Assembly (NCBI RefSeq): GCF_000376565.1
Contig: NZ_BARG01000063.1
Coordinates: 62,001 to 126,000 of the forward strand
Direction: 5' to 3'
Length of the DNA stretch: 64,000 nt
Origin: Streptomyces hokutonensis
Lineage (GTDB): Bacteria > Actinomycetota > Actinomycetes > Streptomycetales > Streptomycetaceae
The notes under the pieces were generated by a model, which made no database searches, was not told the DNA's origin, and worked only from the letters and a program-made list of their open reading frames with translations. The position numbers and the translations under genes are program-made. Position 1 is the stretch's first letter. Every line of letters begins with the position of its first letter. This document shows, one piece after another, positions 1-7,969 of the stretch.

Positions 1-1
1 C

Positions 2-703
2 CCGTGGGCCGGCGACCGGGTGATGCCGGCCTTCCAGGACCTGTGGCCGCGCTGGCGCCAGGTCCTGCACCGGGCCGGCCAGTCCGGCGCCCTGTGCTTC
101 GGCCCGAACCGCGGGCGCAAAGTCACCTACACCCGCCCGCCCCGCTTCACCCCCCTCTCCACGGCCGAGGCCCTGCGCACCCTCGTACGGCGATATCTGC
201 GCGCCTACGGCCCGGCGACCCCACCGGATTTCGCCAAATGGCTCGCGGCGCCCGGAGGTTGGGCGACGGCGCTCTTCGAGACCTGCGCCGCCGAGGGCGG
301 AATCGAGGACGTCGACTTCGAGGGCACGCGCGCGTGGCTGGCGGCGGGCGACACGTCGTTCCCCGAGGAACCCGTCCGGGGCGTGCGCCTCCTCCCCTAC
401 TTCGACGCCTACGTCATCGCCGCCCAGCCCCGCGAGACGCTGTTCCCGGGTGCCGCGTACCGGCGGGCGCTGGCGGGCGGGCAGGCCGGCAACTACCCCG
501 TGCTGCTGGTCGACGGGGTGGTGGCCGGGGTCTGGCACCAGCGCAGACGCGGACGGCGTACGACCGTCACCGTGGAGCCGCTGGGGAAGCTCTCGGCGCG
601 CCAGGAACGGGAGTTGGGCGAGCGGGCGGAACGGGTGGGCGACGTGCTGGAGGCGCGGGCGGAGTTGGTGATCGGGAAGGTGACCTCCGGACCGCATGCC
701 TGA
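2..703 (+). CDS. Winged-helix DNA-binding protein, AlkZ/YcaQ-like (HTH_42), 3' part
   Basis: The frame is open from the first base of the window, so the gene starts outside it and only the last 233 residues are seen. Segments such as RRYLRAYGPATPPDFAKWL and the later GVWHQRRRGR stretch resemble the C-terminal half of the HTH_42 winged-helix family. Members include E. coli AlkZ (YcaQ), a DNA glycosylase for interstrand crosslinks, and several uncharacterised actinobacterial relatives. The catalytic glutamines of AlkZ lie in the N-terminal part and cannot be checked here, so glycosylase activity is not established. The gene converges on the methyltransferase gene with only 12 bases between the stop codons. 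Confidence 0.75.
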   Translation, partial: PWAGDRVMPAFQDLWPRWRQVLHRAGQSGALCFGPNRGRKVTYTRPPRFTPLSTAEALRTLVRRYLRAYGPATPPDFAKWLAAPGGWATALFETCAAEGGIEDVDFEGTRAWLAAGDTSFPEEPVRGVRLLPYFDAYVIAAQPRETLFPGAAYRRALAGGQAGNYPVLLVDGVVAGVWHQRRRGRRTTVTVEPLGKLSARQERELGERAERVGDVLEARAELVIGKVTSGPHA

Positions 704-715
704 ATCAGCCGCGCG

Positions 716-1501
716 TCACGCGAGCGGCTTGCGTACGTCGAAGAGGTGCCGGGTGCTGTGGGTCACGAACGGGCCCGTGGCCTCGATCTGCTCGTGCAGG
801 GACCGGAGTTGGGGCTCGTAGGCCTCGACCGTGAAGTCCGGGACCATCCAGATCACCTTGCGCAGGAAGTGCACGACGGCCGCGATGTCGTAGAACTCCA
901 TGCGCAGCCGCTCGGCCCGCAGGCCGACGACCTCGAGCCCCGCGGCCTCGGCGCCGGCCCGCTCGCGCTCGGGGTCGCGGGCACCGCTCACGGCCTCCGG
1001 CTGGGGGCCGAGGAAGTGCTCCACGAGTTCGAACGCGCTGCGGGGGCCCACGTGTTGGGCGAAGTAGGTGCCGCCGGGGCGCAGGACGCGGGCGATCTCG
1101 GGCCAGTGGGCGCGGACCGGGTGACGGCTCAGGACGAGGTCGAAGGCGGCGTCGGCGAAGGGCAGCGGGGCGTCCTCGGCCGCCGCGACCACCACGACCC
1201 CGCGCGAGCGGAGCAGGGCGGTGGCCTTGGCGACGTTCGGCGGCCAGCCCTCGGTGGCGGCGACCATCATCGGGGGCTGGACGGCGGCCCGGCTCAGGGC
1301 GAAGTCGAAGACCTCCCCTCCCCCGGTCTGGACGTCCAGGGCGGTGTTCGCCCAGGTGAGCCGGTCCCCGGCCGTGCGCGCGTACCCCCACGACGGACGT
1401 GCCTCGGTGGCCCGCCCCTCGAACCACGAGAAGTCCCAGCCCTCGGTGGGGACGGCGGCCCCTTCCGCGACAAGATCCTCAAAGCTCCTGCTGTTGCCCA
1501 T
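716..1501 (-). CDS. SAM-dependent class I methyltransferase
   Basis: A 261-residue soluble protein. A methyltransferase fold is suggested by a glycine-rich ALDVQTGGGEVFD stretch (residues 55-67) in the place of motif I, by PLPFADAAFDLVLSRH as the motif II region, and by EIARVLRPGGTYFAQHVG as the post-motif III strand. It is of Methyltransf_11 type. The substrate cannot be told from sequence and no neighbour suggests one. The ATG start at 1499-1501 has no strong ribosome-binding site, but the N-terminal residues look like those of Streptomyces relatives. It is transcribed away from the flavin-type oxidoreductase gene upstream, with 62 bases between, so it may share that transcript. Confidence 0.8.
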   Translation of the reverse strand: MGNSRSFEDLVAEGAAVPTEGWDFSWFEGRATEARPSWGYARTAGDRLTWANTALDVQTGGGEVFDFALSRAAVQPPMMVAATEGWPPNVAKATALLRSRGVVVVAAAEDAPLPFADAAFDLVLSRHPVRAHWPEIARVLRPGGTYFAQHVGPRSAFELVEHFLGPQPEAVSGARDPERERAGAEAAGLEVVGLRAERLRMEFYDIAAVVHFLRKVIWMVPDFTVEAYEPQLRSLHEQIEATGPFVTHSTRHLFDVRKPLA

Positions 1502-1563
1502 GGGGCGATGGTCGCAGGGCGGTGTCCGTGGGCGCTGCCGATTTTCGAAGCAGCGCGGAACGG

Positions 1564-2436
1564 TCAGGGGACGAGTGCCCTGACCTCCTCCGCCGCGAAG
1601 CGTACGAAGGCCTCCGGGTCGGGTTCGTCGCCGGTGGGCTGGAGGACGACCGTGTCGGCGCCGGCCTCGGCGAGGCGTTGGACGGCCTTCGCGACGGCGT
1701 CCGCGTCGCCGGCGACACCGAGGTCGGGGACCGACTCCAGGCCCTCTTCGGCGAGTTCGGCGCGGAGTCGGGCGGCGGCGCCGGGCCCGGTGGCGGTGAG
1801 GAGATAGACGACGACCTTGTGCGTGTCGGTACGGCCCGCCGACTCCCGTCCCTCGTCGATGAGTTGGCGGGCCCGTCGGACGCCGTCCGGTGCGGTGGAG
1901 GCGGTGAGGACCGTACCGTCCGCCGAGGCTCCGGAGAGGCGGAGGGTGCGTGGGCCGCCGGCGCCGGCGAGGATCTCGACGGGACCGGCCGGCGGCCAGT
2001 CGAGGCCTACGTCGTCGAGCTTGACGTAGCGTCCCTGGACCGTGAGCCGTTCTCCGCGCAACAGGGCGCGCAGCGCGTCGAGATGCTCGCGCAGCAGGGT
2101 CACCGGGGACTCGGCGCGCGCGCCGACCTGGCCCATCCAGTCCTGGACGCCGTGGCCGACGGCGAGGATCGGGCGCCCCGGGAACAGCCGGTACAGCGTG
2201 GCGGCCTCCATCGCGGTGATCGCGACGTTCCGCAGCGGGACCGGGAGCAGTCCGACGCCGATCCGCACCCGCTCACTCCAGGCGAGCGCCGCCGCCGCGG
2301 CCGAGATCCCGCCCTCGCGGAAGCAGTCCTCCCACAGCCAGAGCTCTTCGAGGCCCGAGGCGTCGGCGAGTTCGACCACCGCACGGAGTCGCTCGGGGGG
2401 AAGTTGGGGACGGAACACAGCGCCGAGTCCAGTCAT
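1564..2436 (-). CDS. LLM-class (luciferase-like) flavin- or F420-dependent oxidoreductase
   Basis: A 290-residue protein with the bacterial-luciferase TIM-barrel pattern: an N-terminal strand followed by ADASGLEELWLWEDCF, then RVRIGVGLLPVPLRN, then GRPILAVGHGVQDWMGQVG and the LREHLDALRALLRGE helix. These are usual landmarks of LLM-class enzymes, many of which use F420 in actinomycetes. The cofactor and substrate are not decided by the sequence. The ATG start is preceded by AGGAAG at a normal distance. The broken DHFR-like gene lies 40 bases upstream on the same strand, so both may have been co-transcribed. Confidence 0.8.
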   Translation of the reverse strand: MTGLGAVFRPQLPPERLRAVVELADASGLEELWLWEDCFREGGISAAAAALAWSERVRIGVGLLPVPLRNVAITAMEAATLYRLFPGRPILAVGHGVQDWMGQVGARAESPVTLLREHLDALRALLRGERLTVQGRYVKLDDVGLDWPPAGPVEILAGAGGPRTLRLSGASADGTVLTASTAPDGVRRARQLIDEGRESAGRTDTHKVVVYLLTATGPGAAARLRAELAEEGLESVPDLGVAGDADAVAKAVQRLAEAGADTVVLQPTGDEPDPEAFVRFAAEEVRALVP

Positions 2437-2476
2437 GGGTTCTTCCTATCCGGTGGGAGCACGGCGGACAACGGAT

Positions 2477-3050
2477 TTACGGGGCGACCCGCTCGTAGCG
2501 CAGCAGGACGACCCCGTTGCCGAAGGCGCGGTTCTCGACGAGGCGGAGCGCGGTGTGGGTGTCGGCCTTGGGGAACATCCGCTTCCCGCGGCCGATGAGG
2601 ACCGGGTGGACGTACACCTTGATCTCGTCGACGAGGCCGAGCCGGAGGAAGGTGGCGGCGAGGTCGGCGCCGCCGAGGCAGAGGTCGCCGCCGGGCTGTT
2701 CCTTGAGGGCGCGCAGTTCCTCGGGGAGGACCTCGGACACGATGGTCGTGTTCCACTCGGCGGGACCGGCGGGCAAGGTCCGCGAGTACACGGTCTTCGG
2801 CTTGTCCCGCCAGATCGCGGCGAACTCGGCGGTGACGGCGGAGGCGTCCGGGTCGGCGTCGGCGGTGGGCCAGTAGGCGGCCATCAGTTCGTGGGTGACC
2901 CGGCCGTCGAGGAAGGCGCCCATGGGCCGGAGGGTGTCGTTCATGTGCTGGTGGAGTTCGTCGTCGACCAGATGCCAGCTGATGTCCCGGTCGGGGGCCC
3001 TCCAGGAAACCGTCGAGGGACACGGACATCATGTAGGAGATCTTCCGCAC
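2477..3050 (-). pseudogene. DHFR/RibD C-terminal family reductase, frameshifted
   Basis: The reading starts at a GTG (3048-3050, preceded by GAGG) with VRKISYMMSVSLDGFLEGP, the usual start of the YwjB/RibD-C dihydrofolate-reductase-like family. It then leaves frame. Dropping one base from the run of five G on the plus strand (2993-2997) restores DRDISWHLVDDELHQHMND followed by the rest of the family, including GRVTHELM, LGGADLAATFLRLGLVDE and VHPVLIGRGKRMF. The intact product would be about 190 residues. Either the strain carries an inactivated gene or the assembly has a homopolymer error. A truncated protein could start at the ATG at 2944 but would lack the first beta strands of the fold. 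Confidence 0.85.
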
Positions 3051-3089
3051 GGGTACGTCACCTCGTTCAGAACCGGGTCCATCACCGTC

Positions 3090-3875
3090 TCACGCCACCG
3101 CCAACGCTCCCAGCACCACGCCCGTGAACGCGCCGCCGAGCATGAACGGCCCCAGCGGAATCGCCGTCCTACGGCCCGCCCGGCGCAGCGCGACCATGCC
3201 GAGGCCGTACAGCGCGCCGTACAGCACCCCCGCGAAGGCCCCCGTCACGAGCACCGGCCAGCCGTACCAGCCGAGGGCCGTGCCGAGGGCGAGGGCGAGC
3301 TTCACATCGCCGAAGCCCATGCCGGCGGGGTTGATGAGATACAGCACCAAGTACCCGGCGCCGAGGGCGAGTCCACCGAGCAGGGCGGTGAGCCAGGAGC
3401 CGGCGTCGGCGGGCAGCAGGGCCGCGACGCCGAGGAGAGCGAGGGTCGCGGCGGCGAGGGGGAGGGTGAGGACGTCGGGGAGGCGGTGCACGCGGTAGTC
3501 GACGAGCGCGAGGAGAACGGCGACGGGCGCTGCGAGCAGCCAGACGGCGAGTTCGGGGTGGGGGCCGGTGGCCGCGGCGAGGCCCGCGCAGACGAGGGCG
3601 GTGACGGTGGATACGGCGGGGGTGCTGGGGCCGTAAGTGCTGATGCCGATGCCGCCGGTCCCCTCGCAGCGGGCGCGGCCCAGCCAGCCGTCGAACGGGC
3701 CCTTGATCGGGTGGCCGTCGGGGCAGTGTCCCTGCCAGGGTTCCTCGGCCTCGACGGAGAGGCGGTGGGCGGCGCGGGGCAGCAGGATGCCCGACCACGC
3801 GCCCCACAGGGCACCCACGACGATCAGAATCAGGCGCACGCGGGGACGATATCCGGGTGGCGGCGGGCGGGACAT
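3090..3875 (-). CDS. Prepilin peptidase, A24 family (TadV/CpaA-like)
   Basis: A 261-residue multi-spanning membrane protein. Both aspartates of the type IV prepilin peptidase family are present: D126 in LVDYRVHRLPD and D190 in GMGFGDVK. The N-terminal loop has a C/H-rich CPDGHP...RC stretch, but the methylase domain of classical PilD is absent, as in TadV-type enzymes. It is expected to cut the leader peptides of the Flp pilin (9825-10058), the TadE proteins and possibly the toxin at 5673-7841. The start is uncertain: the ATG at 3875 has no clear ribosome-binding site, and an upstream in-frame GTG at 3929 would read through the GGGCCC motif. It lies at the far end of the Tad locus, separated by the divergent DUF192 gene. 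Confidence 0.9.
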   Translation of the reverse strand: MSRPPPPGYRPRVRLILIVVGALWGAWSGILLPRAAHRLSVEAEEPWQGHCPDGHPIKGPFDGWLGRARCEGTGGIGISTYGPSTPAVSTVTALVCAGLAAATGPHPELAVWLLAAPVAVLLALVDYRVHRLPDVLTLPLAAATLALLGVAALLPADAGSWLTALLGGLALGAGYLVLYLINPAGMGFGDVKLALALGTALGWYGWPVLVTGAFAGVLYGALYGLGMVALRRAGRRTAIPLGPFMLGGAFTGVVLGALAVA

Positions 3876-3883
3876 GGGTCCGT

Positions 3884-3906
3884 GGGCCCATGTGGGGCCC
3901 AGTCGG
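3884..3906. promoter_or_regulatory. Paired GGGCCC box with GGGCCCA-N-TCGG core (copy 1)
   Basis: GGGCCC occurs at 3884-3889 and again at 3895-3900, the second followed by A-G-TCGG. The same arrangement is found upstream of the toxin gene (7920-7962) and the Flp pilin gene (10161-10184). Here it lies between the prepilin peptidase and the divergent DUF192 gene, 78-100 bases before the DUF192 start. The core is palindromic and could serve either direction. The binding protein is unknown. Confidence 0.5.
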
Positions 3907-3983
3907 GGACGGATACGGTCGGCCGACACCGGATGGGACGGATATGGATCCGGAGTGGCGGTGACGTGGAAAGGTGGCCCGGT

Positions 3984-4343
3984 ATGGGACGACGGTGGAG
4001 TGACGGGCGGGGAACGCTGATCGTGCGGGGGGCCGCGGGCGCGGTCACCGTTCCGCTGGAGCTCGCGACCTCCTACCGGGCCCGCACGAAGGGTCTGCTC
4101 GGCCGGGACGGGATCGACGGGGCGATGCTGCTCTCACCGGCGAGCAGCGTGCACACGTTCCGGATGCGCTTCCCGATCGATGTGGCGTACCTGAACCGGA
4201 AGTTGGAGATCGTCGCCGTCCACACGATGAAGCCGGGACGCCTGGGCCTGCCGCGGCTCCGGTCCCGACATGTGCTGGAGGCGGAGGCGGGGGTCATGGC
4301 GGGGTGGGGGGTGGGGGTTCGGGTGACGGTGGAGACGGAGTAG
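3984..4343 (+). CDS. DUF192 family protein
   Basis: A 119-residue protein of the DUF192 family, recognised by the ATSYRARTKGLLGR stretch and the SSVHTFRMRFPIDVAYLN signature (residues 50-67). The biochemical role of the family is unknown. It is often found near actinobacterial Tad loci. The ATG at 3984 follows a GGAAAGG ribosome-binding site. It is the only plus-strand gene inside the Tad region, diverges from the prepilin peptidase gene and shares the intergenic region carrying the GGGCCC motif, so both may answer to the same regulator. There is no signal peptide, which suggests a cytoplasmic protein. Confidence 0.8.
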   Translation: MGRRWSDGRGTLIVRGAAGAVTVPLELATSYRARTKGLLGRDGIDGAMLLSPASSVHTFRMRFPIDVAYLNRKLEIVAVHTMKPGRLGLPRLRSRHVLEAEAGVMAGWGVGVRVTVETE

Positions 4344-4349
4344 GCATCG

Positions 4350-4883
4350 TCACCCTGTTTCCCGCAGCTCGGTGATCGGGTGGTCGGTGACGGCGGCGCA
4401 GAGGATCATGGGTGCGTCGGCGTCGGACTGGTTGAGGGAGACGGCCAGCCAGCGTGCGGTCGATCGCGGGGCGTTCGGCAGTGGTCCCCAGACCGTCAGG
4501 TCGCCCAGCAGGTCCTCGTCGCACAGCGCTTGGAAGAGTGCGGGCATCGGGTCTCCCGTGATCTTGCGGAACAGCGGTACGCGCATGGCTACTTCGCGGT
4601 GCGGGCCGAAGCGGCGGTCCAATTCGCCGATGAGGACAGTCAGTTGGGCCTCGGCCGTCTCCTCCGCCGCATTCCACTCGGGTGCGTACACGCCGGTGAG
4701 GGGCTTGCCGACCAGGAGGGGGGCGATCACGAAACCCTCGCCTCCGGTCCTGGTCCACTCCCCCGTGGCCGGATCGCCCTCGCTCACTGTCGGCCCGGTC
4801 GCCGGAAGGGGTCCGGTGAGCAGCGCGTCGAGGTGCGAGAGCGCCCGGTCGGGCAGCCTCGGCTCTCCGGCGCCGGCGGTCAC
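4350..4883 (-). CDS. Hypothetical protein coupled to the immunity gene
   Basis: A 177-residue soluble protein that I do not recognise. The GTG start (4881-4883) overlaps the stop of the Imm52-type gene by four bases (GTGA), so translation is coupled and the two are almost certainly made together. It contains a VYAPEWNAAEETAEAQL stretch and several Trp and Pro residues, and it has no signal peptide, membrane helix or metal motif. Its place directly behind a toxin-immunity pair suggests a second immunity or accessory protein of the same polymorphic toxin system, but that rests on position only. It converges on the DUF192 gene with six bases between the stop codons. Confidence 0.7.
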   Translation of the reverse strand: MTAGAGEPRLPDRALSHLDALLTGPLPATGPTVSEGDPATGEWTRTGGEGFVIAPLLVGKPLTGVYAPEWNAAEETAEAQLTVLIGELDRRFGPHREVAMRVPLFRKITGDPMPALFQALCDEDLLGDLTVWGPLPNAPRSTARWLAVSLNQSDADAPMILCAAVTDHPITELRETG

Positions 4884-5593
4884 AGCGTGGCCCGGTCCAT
4901 GGGGCGCGGCAGGGGCCGTAGCGCCCCGGTCTCCCGCAGCCGTTCGAAGGCCCGGACGACGGTGTCCACGTGGCCCTCCGCCGCGATGTCGAGCAGCAGG
5001 CCGCCGCCCGGCACCGCCGTGCGCGCCGCGGTCAGATCGTCCGGCACCAACTCGCCGCGCGCCGGGGAGAGATAGCCGACCCGGCCGACGCACGGCTCAC
5101 CGACGCGGTACTCGGCCTCGTCCTCCAGGGCGTCCAGTACGTCGTCGTCGGTCACGTCGCCGAAGTCGGGCGCCCAGAACTCGGCCACGGCGGTGAGGAG
5201 TTCGGTGGCGGGGAGTGCCGCGCCGGCCGGCGGGCGGATGCCGATCACCAGCGACTGGAGCAGGAACTCGGAGTCTCCGCCCGCCAGTCCGCTCACCTCG
5301 ACCGTCCAACCCGGTGCGCCCGCGGCGGTGAGCCGGAGCGCCGTGCCGGTTCCCTTCGCCCAGTCGTCGGCGGCGCGGGCGGCCTGGAGGACGGCACGCA
5401 GACTGTGCGTGTCCGCGTCCGTGGACAGCGGTGTGGCCGGGCCGCCCGACGCGCGGACCACGTTCCATTCCCCGGGCAGAGCGGCTTCCGGGAGGAGCAG
5501 GGCGAGCCGGTCCAGCGTCGCCGCCCAGCGATCGGCCAGCTCCTCGACCGACTCCTCCCTGGGGCCCCAGAAGCCCCGCACCAGACGTCGCAT
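4880..5593 (-). CDS. Imm52-type immunity protein
   Basis: A 237-residue protein beginning MRRLVRGFWGPREES and continuing with ELADRWAATLDRLA, the N-terminal signature of Immunity protein 52 (Pfam Imm52) as I know it. A W-rich EFWAPDFGDVTDDDVLDAL region follows. Imm52 is the usual partner of Tox-REase-5 nuclease toxins, and the gene just upstream encodes such a toxin. The ATG at 5593 is preferred because GGAGG and GAAGGAG lie just before it and the family starts there. The frame is open further upstream and overlaps the toxin 3' end. Expected role: bind and block the toxin in the producer's cytoplasm. Confidence 0.8.
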   Translation of the reverse strand: MRRLVRGFWGPREESVEELADRWAATLDRLALLLPEAALPGEWNVVRASGGPATPLSTDADTHSLRAVLQAARAADDWAKGTGTALRLTAAGAPGWTVEVSGLAGGDSEFLLQSLVIGIRPPAGAALPATELLTAVAEFWAPDFGDVTDDDVLDALEDEAEYRVGEPCVGRVGYLSPARGELVPDDLTAARTAVPGGGLLLDIAAEGHVDTVVRAFERLRETGALRPLPRPMDRATL

Positions 5594-5672
5594 CTCCTTC
5601 TCCGCCTCCGTCGTAGTCAGGTGTCGTAGCGGGTCCGGCTGCCGTCCGCCGGCTGCCGTCACCCTAGTCGAG

Positions 5673-7841
5673 CTAGTCGAACGCGCCCGGCTTGCGTGTT
5701 CCGCCGACCGGCTTCTGCTTCTCATAGACGACCGTGACGTCGAGCCCCTCGTCGCGGAACGCCCGCCTGGCCGCCTTGGCCACGTCCGCGTTGGAGAAGT
5801 GCCATTCGACGGTCTTGCCGCCCGCCGCGGCGATCTGCCGCCGCGCCTCGGTGACGAACTCGGTCTTCCCGGACTGGGTCAACTCCCCCTGGCTGGACTT
5901 GGAGAGGTAGCCCTCATAGCCGTTCTTGGCCTCCAGGTACGTCTGCCTGCCCGCGTCCCAGCCGTCGAACTCGACGTCGGGCACCCCCTCCTTGGGGTAC
6001 GGGACCACGTACTCCTCGCCGCGGACCGTGCCGGTGACCTGCTCCTGGTAGCGGAGCCACGACTCGTTCTTCCAGTTGGGCGCGGGGTTGCGGTCGCGGC
6101 TCGCCCAGTAGCCGTCGCCGCTGTCGGCGTCGCCGAGCGTGCGGTTCTTCAGGTCGGCGGCCCAGTCCGGCGGGTTGTAGTTGCGCGGGTCGGAGGTGTC
6201 GTTGTGCCTGGGGTCGGGGTACTGCTTCTTGCTCTCCGCGGCCTTCGCCGCGCGCCCGGGCTCCTCCGCCCGCTTCTTCGCCAGATAGGCCTCCCGCTCC
6301 TCCTTGCGGGCCTCCTCCGCCTCCTTCTCGGCGTCCTCGTCGCAGTTCTTGCCCTGAGCGAGTACGACGTAGGGCGAGCTGCCGGCGGCCAGGACCGTGG
6401 TGCCGGTGCCGGTGCCGCCGAGCGCGGGGCCACCGCTGCCGCCGTAGGGGATCCGGCGCGTCGGGGCGCCGATGACACAGCCGGACTCGCGGGCCTTCTT
6501 CTCGGCCGCGTCCGCCGCGTCGTCGGCGTCTTTCGCCGCCTTCTCGGCGCCCGCCACGTCCCCGGCCTTGGCCGCCTTCTTCGCGTCCTCCGCTGCCTTG
6601 GCCGCCTTTTCGGCGAGTTCGCCGAGCTTGCCCAACTTGCCGATCTTGCCGAGGTCGCCGACCTTTTCGACGATCTTGGCGCCGTCATAGCCCGGGATGA
6701 AGAGGGAGCCGACGTTCCACAGGACGTGGGTGACGGCGCGGGTCTTGTCGCCGTTCTTCCAGTCCTTGGCCACGTCGTCGCCGATGAACAGGTCGTAGAG
6801 GACCGTGCCGCCCGTCTTCGCGGAAGCGCTCGTCCAGTCCCACAGGGCGCCGCCGTAGTCGCCGTCGGACCACTTCTTTCCGGCGTCCTTGGAGTTCTTG
6901 GACCAGTCGTCGCCGAGCTGTTTGCCGTAGTCGCCGATGCCCTTCACGGTGTCGATGGGGTGGCGGACCATGTCGTAGATACCGGTGAGGTCACCCCAGA
7001 CGCCGTCCACGAAGAGGCCCTGGCCGACTTGTTTGACCTGGTCGCCGGCGCAGCCGAAGAAGGCGCCCACGCCGGAGAAGCAGCCGTCGTCGCCATCTCC
7101 GTTGCTTCCGTCGCCCTTGTCGTCCTTCTTGTCGGCGGCTGGGGTGGGCTTGTCGGCTCCCGTTGTGTCGGTCTCGGTGGTTGTGGTGCTGGTGCCTGTG
7201 GCTGTGGCTGTGGCTGTGCCGCAGGACATGCCGGTTACCTTGCAGACCTCCGACTGGATGCCGCTGAAGATCTGGGTGCCGAGGCCGGTGACCAGCAGGG
7301 CCGTGATGATGGCGGCGACGATCGCGATGAAGCCGGCGTACTCGATCGCCGTCTGGCCCTCGTCCCGGCGCCAACGGATCAGCCGGGCAAGGGAGAAGGG
7401 ACGGCGCTCGACGCGTTCCAGTCCGGCGAGGCCGTACCACTCGCGGCTCTCCGGGCGGAACAGGAGGAACGCGATGACGATCGGGAGGAAGAGCTGGAGG
7501 CTGCCGCGGGCGGATCCGGAGGTGACGTTGACGACGGCGCCGAGGATCAACCAGCCCTGTACGGCGAGGAGTCCGAGCCGGACCCGGGTCCCGCCCTCCC
7601 AGCTGCGGCGGGCCAGCCACCAGCCGAGGACGCCCGGCGCGGCGGCGTAGGCGACGAGGGCGACTACCTGGCCGTCGAGCGTGTCGTACGACGCGGCGGT
7701 CAGGAGGACGCCGAGGCCGCCGACGACGGTGACGGCGAAGAGTGCGTGGACCAGTACCAGTGCGGTGGCGAGCGGGGCGGGCATCTCGCGCCGCCCGCTC
7801 GGCCCGCCGACTCCCCCGCCCGTTCCCCCGATCGAGGTCAT
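5673..7841 (-). CDS. Polymorphic toxin: 4-TM region, Flp-prepilin-like segment, Tox-REase-5 nuclease domain
   Basis: A 722-residue protein. Residues 22-128 hold four predicted membrane helices. Residues 129-160 are strongly basic. D160-E161-G162 is followed by QTAIEY and a 22-residue hydrophobic run to about 190, which is a class III prepilin signal (G at -1, E at +5, Y at +6) nearly identical to the Flp pilin at 9825-10058. Residues 205-250 are a Thr/Asp/Lys linker. Residues 253-400 look like a pre-toxin region (VTHVLWNVGSLFIPGYDGAK), and residues 400-540 are Ala/Lys/Glu-rich and coiled. Residues 595-722 match Tox-REase-5, with VEFDGW (D626) and LEAK (E637, K639) as the PD-(D/E)xK core. It precedes the Imm52 gene by 79 bases. 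If cleaved at G162, a pilin-like toxin of 560 residues would be released from its N-terminal membrane part. Base composition matches the neighbours. Confidence 0.85.
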   Translation of the reverse strand: MTSIGGTGGGVGGPSGRREMPAPLATALVLVHALFAVTVVGGLGVLLTAASYDTLDGQVVALVAYAAAPGVLGWWLARRSWEGGTRVRLGLLAVQGWLILGAVVNVTSGSARGSLQLFLPIVIAFLLFRPESREWYGLAGLERVERRPFSLARLIRWRRDEGQTAIEYAGFIAIVAAIITALLVTGLGTQIFSGIQSEVCKVTGMSCGTATATATGTSTTTTETDTTGADKPTPAADKKDDKGDGSNGDGDDGCFSGVGAFFGCAGDQVKQVGQGLFVDGVWGDLTGIYDMVRHPIDTVKGIGDYGKQLGDDWSKNSKDAGKKWSDGDYGGALWDWTSASAKTGGTVLYDLFIGDDVAKDWKNGDKTRAVTHVLWNVGSLFIPGYDGAKIVEKVGDLGKIGKLGKLGELAEKAAKAAEDAKKAAKAGDVAGAEKAAKDADDAADAAEKKARESGCVIGAPTRRIPYGGSGGPALGGTGTGTTVLAAGSSPYVVLAQGKNCDEDAEKEAEEARKEEREAYLAKKRAEEPGRAAKAAESKKQYPDPRHNDTSDPRNYNPPDWAADLKNRTLGDADSGDGYWASRDRNPAPNWKNESWLRYQEQVTGTVRGEEYVVPYPKEGVPDVEFDGWDAGRQTYLEAKNGYEGYLSKSSQGELTQSGKTEFVTEARRQIAAAGGKTVEWHFSNADVAKAARRAFRDEGLDVTVVYEKQKPVGGTRKPGAFD

Positions 7842-7919
7842 GTCTCCCCGTCCCCCGTCGTCTGTCGCTCAACTCCACTGGAGCTTCCAGAGGTTAGGGA
7901 CGGGGCGGGTGCCCGAGAT

Positions 7920-7962
7920 GGGCCCGTGGGCCCAAATCGGTACCCAAGTAACGGGTGGGCCC
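7920..7962. promoter_or_regulatory. GGGCCC boxes with GGGCCCA-NN-TCGG core (copy 2)
   Basis: Three GGGCCC hexamers at 7920-7925, 7928-7933 and 7957-7962; the middle one continues as AAATCGG. They lie 79-121 bases upstream of the toxin ATG, just after the stop of the OmpA-like gene, which suggests the toxin has its own promoter although the genes run in the same direction. Confidence 0.5.
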
Positions 7963-7969
7963 GTGGTGT

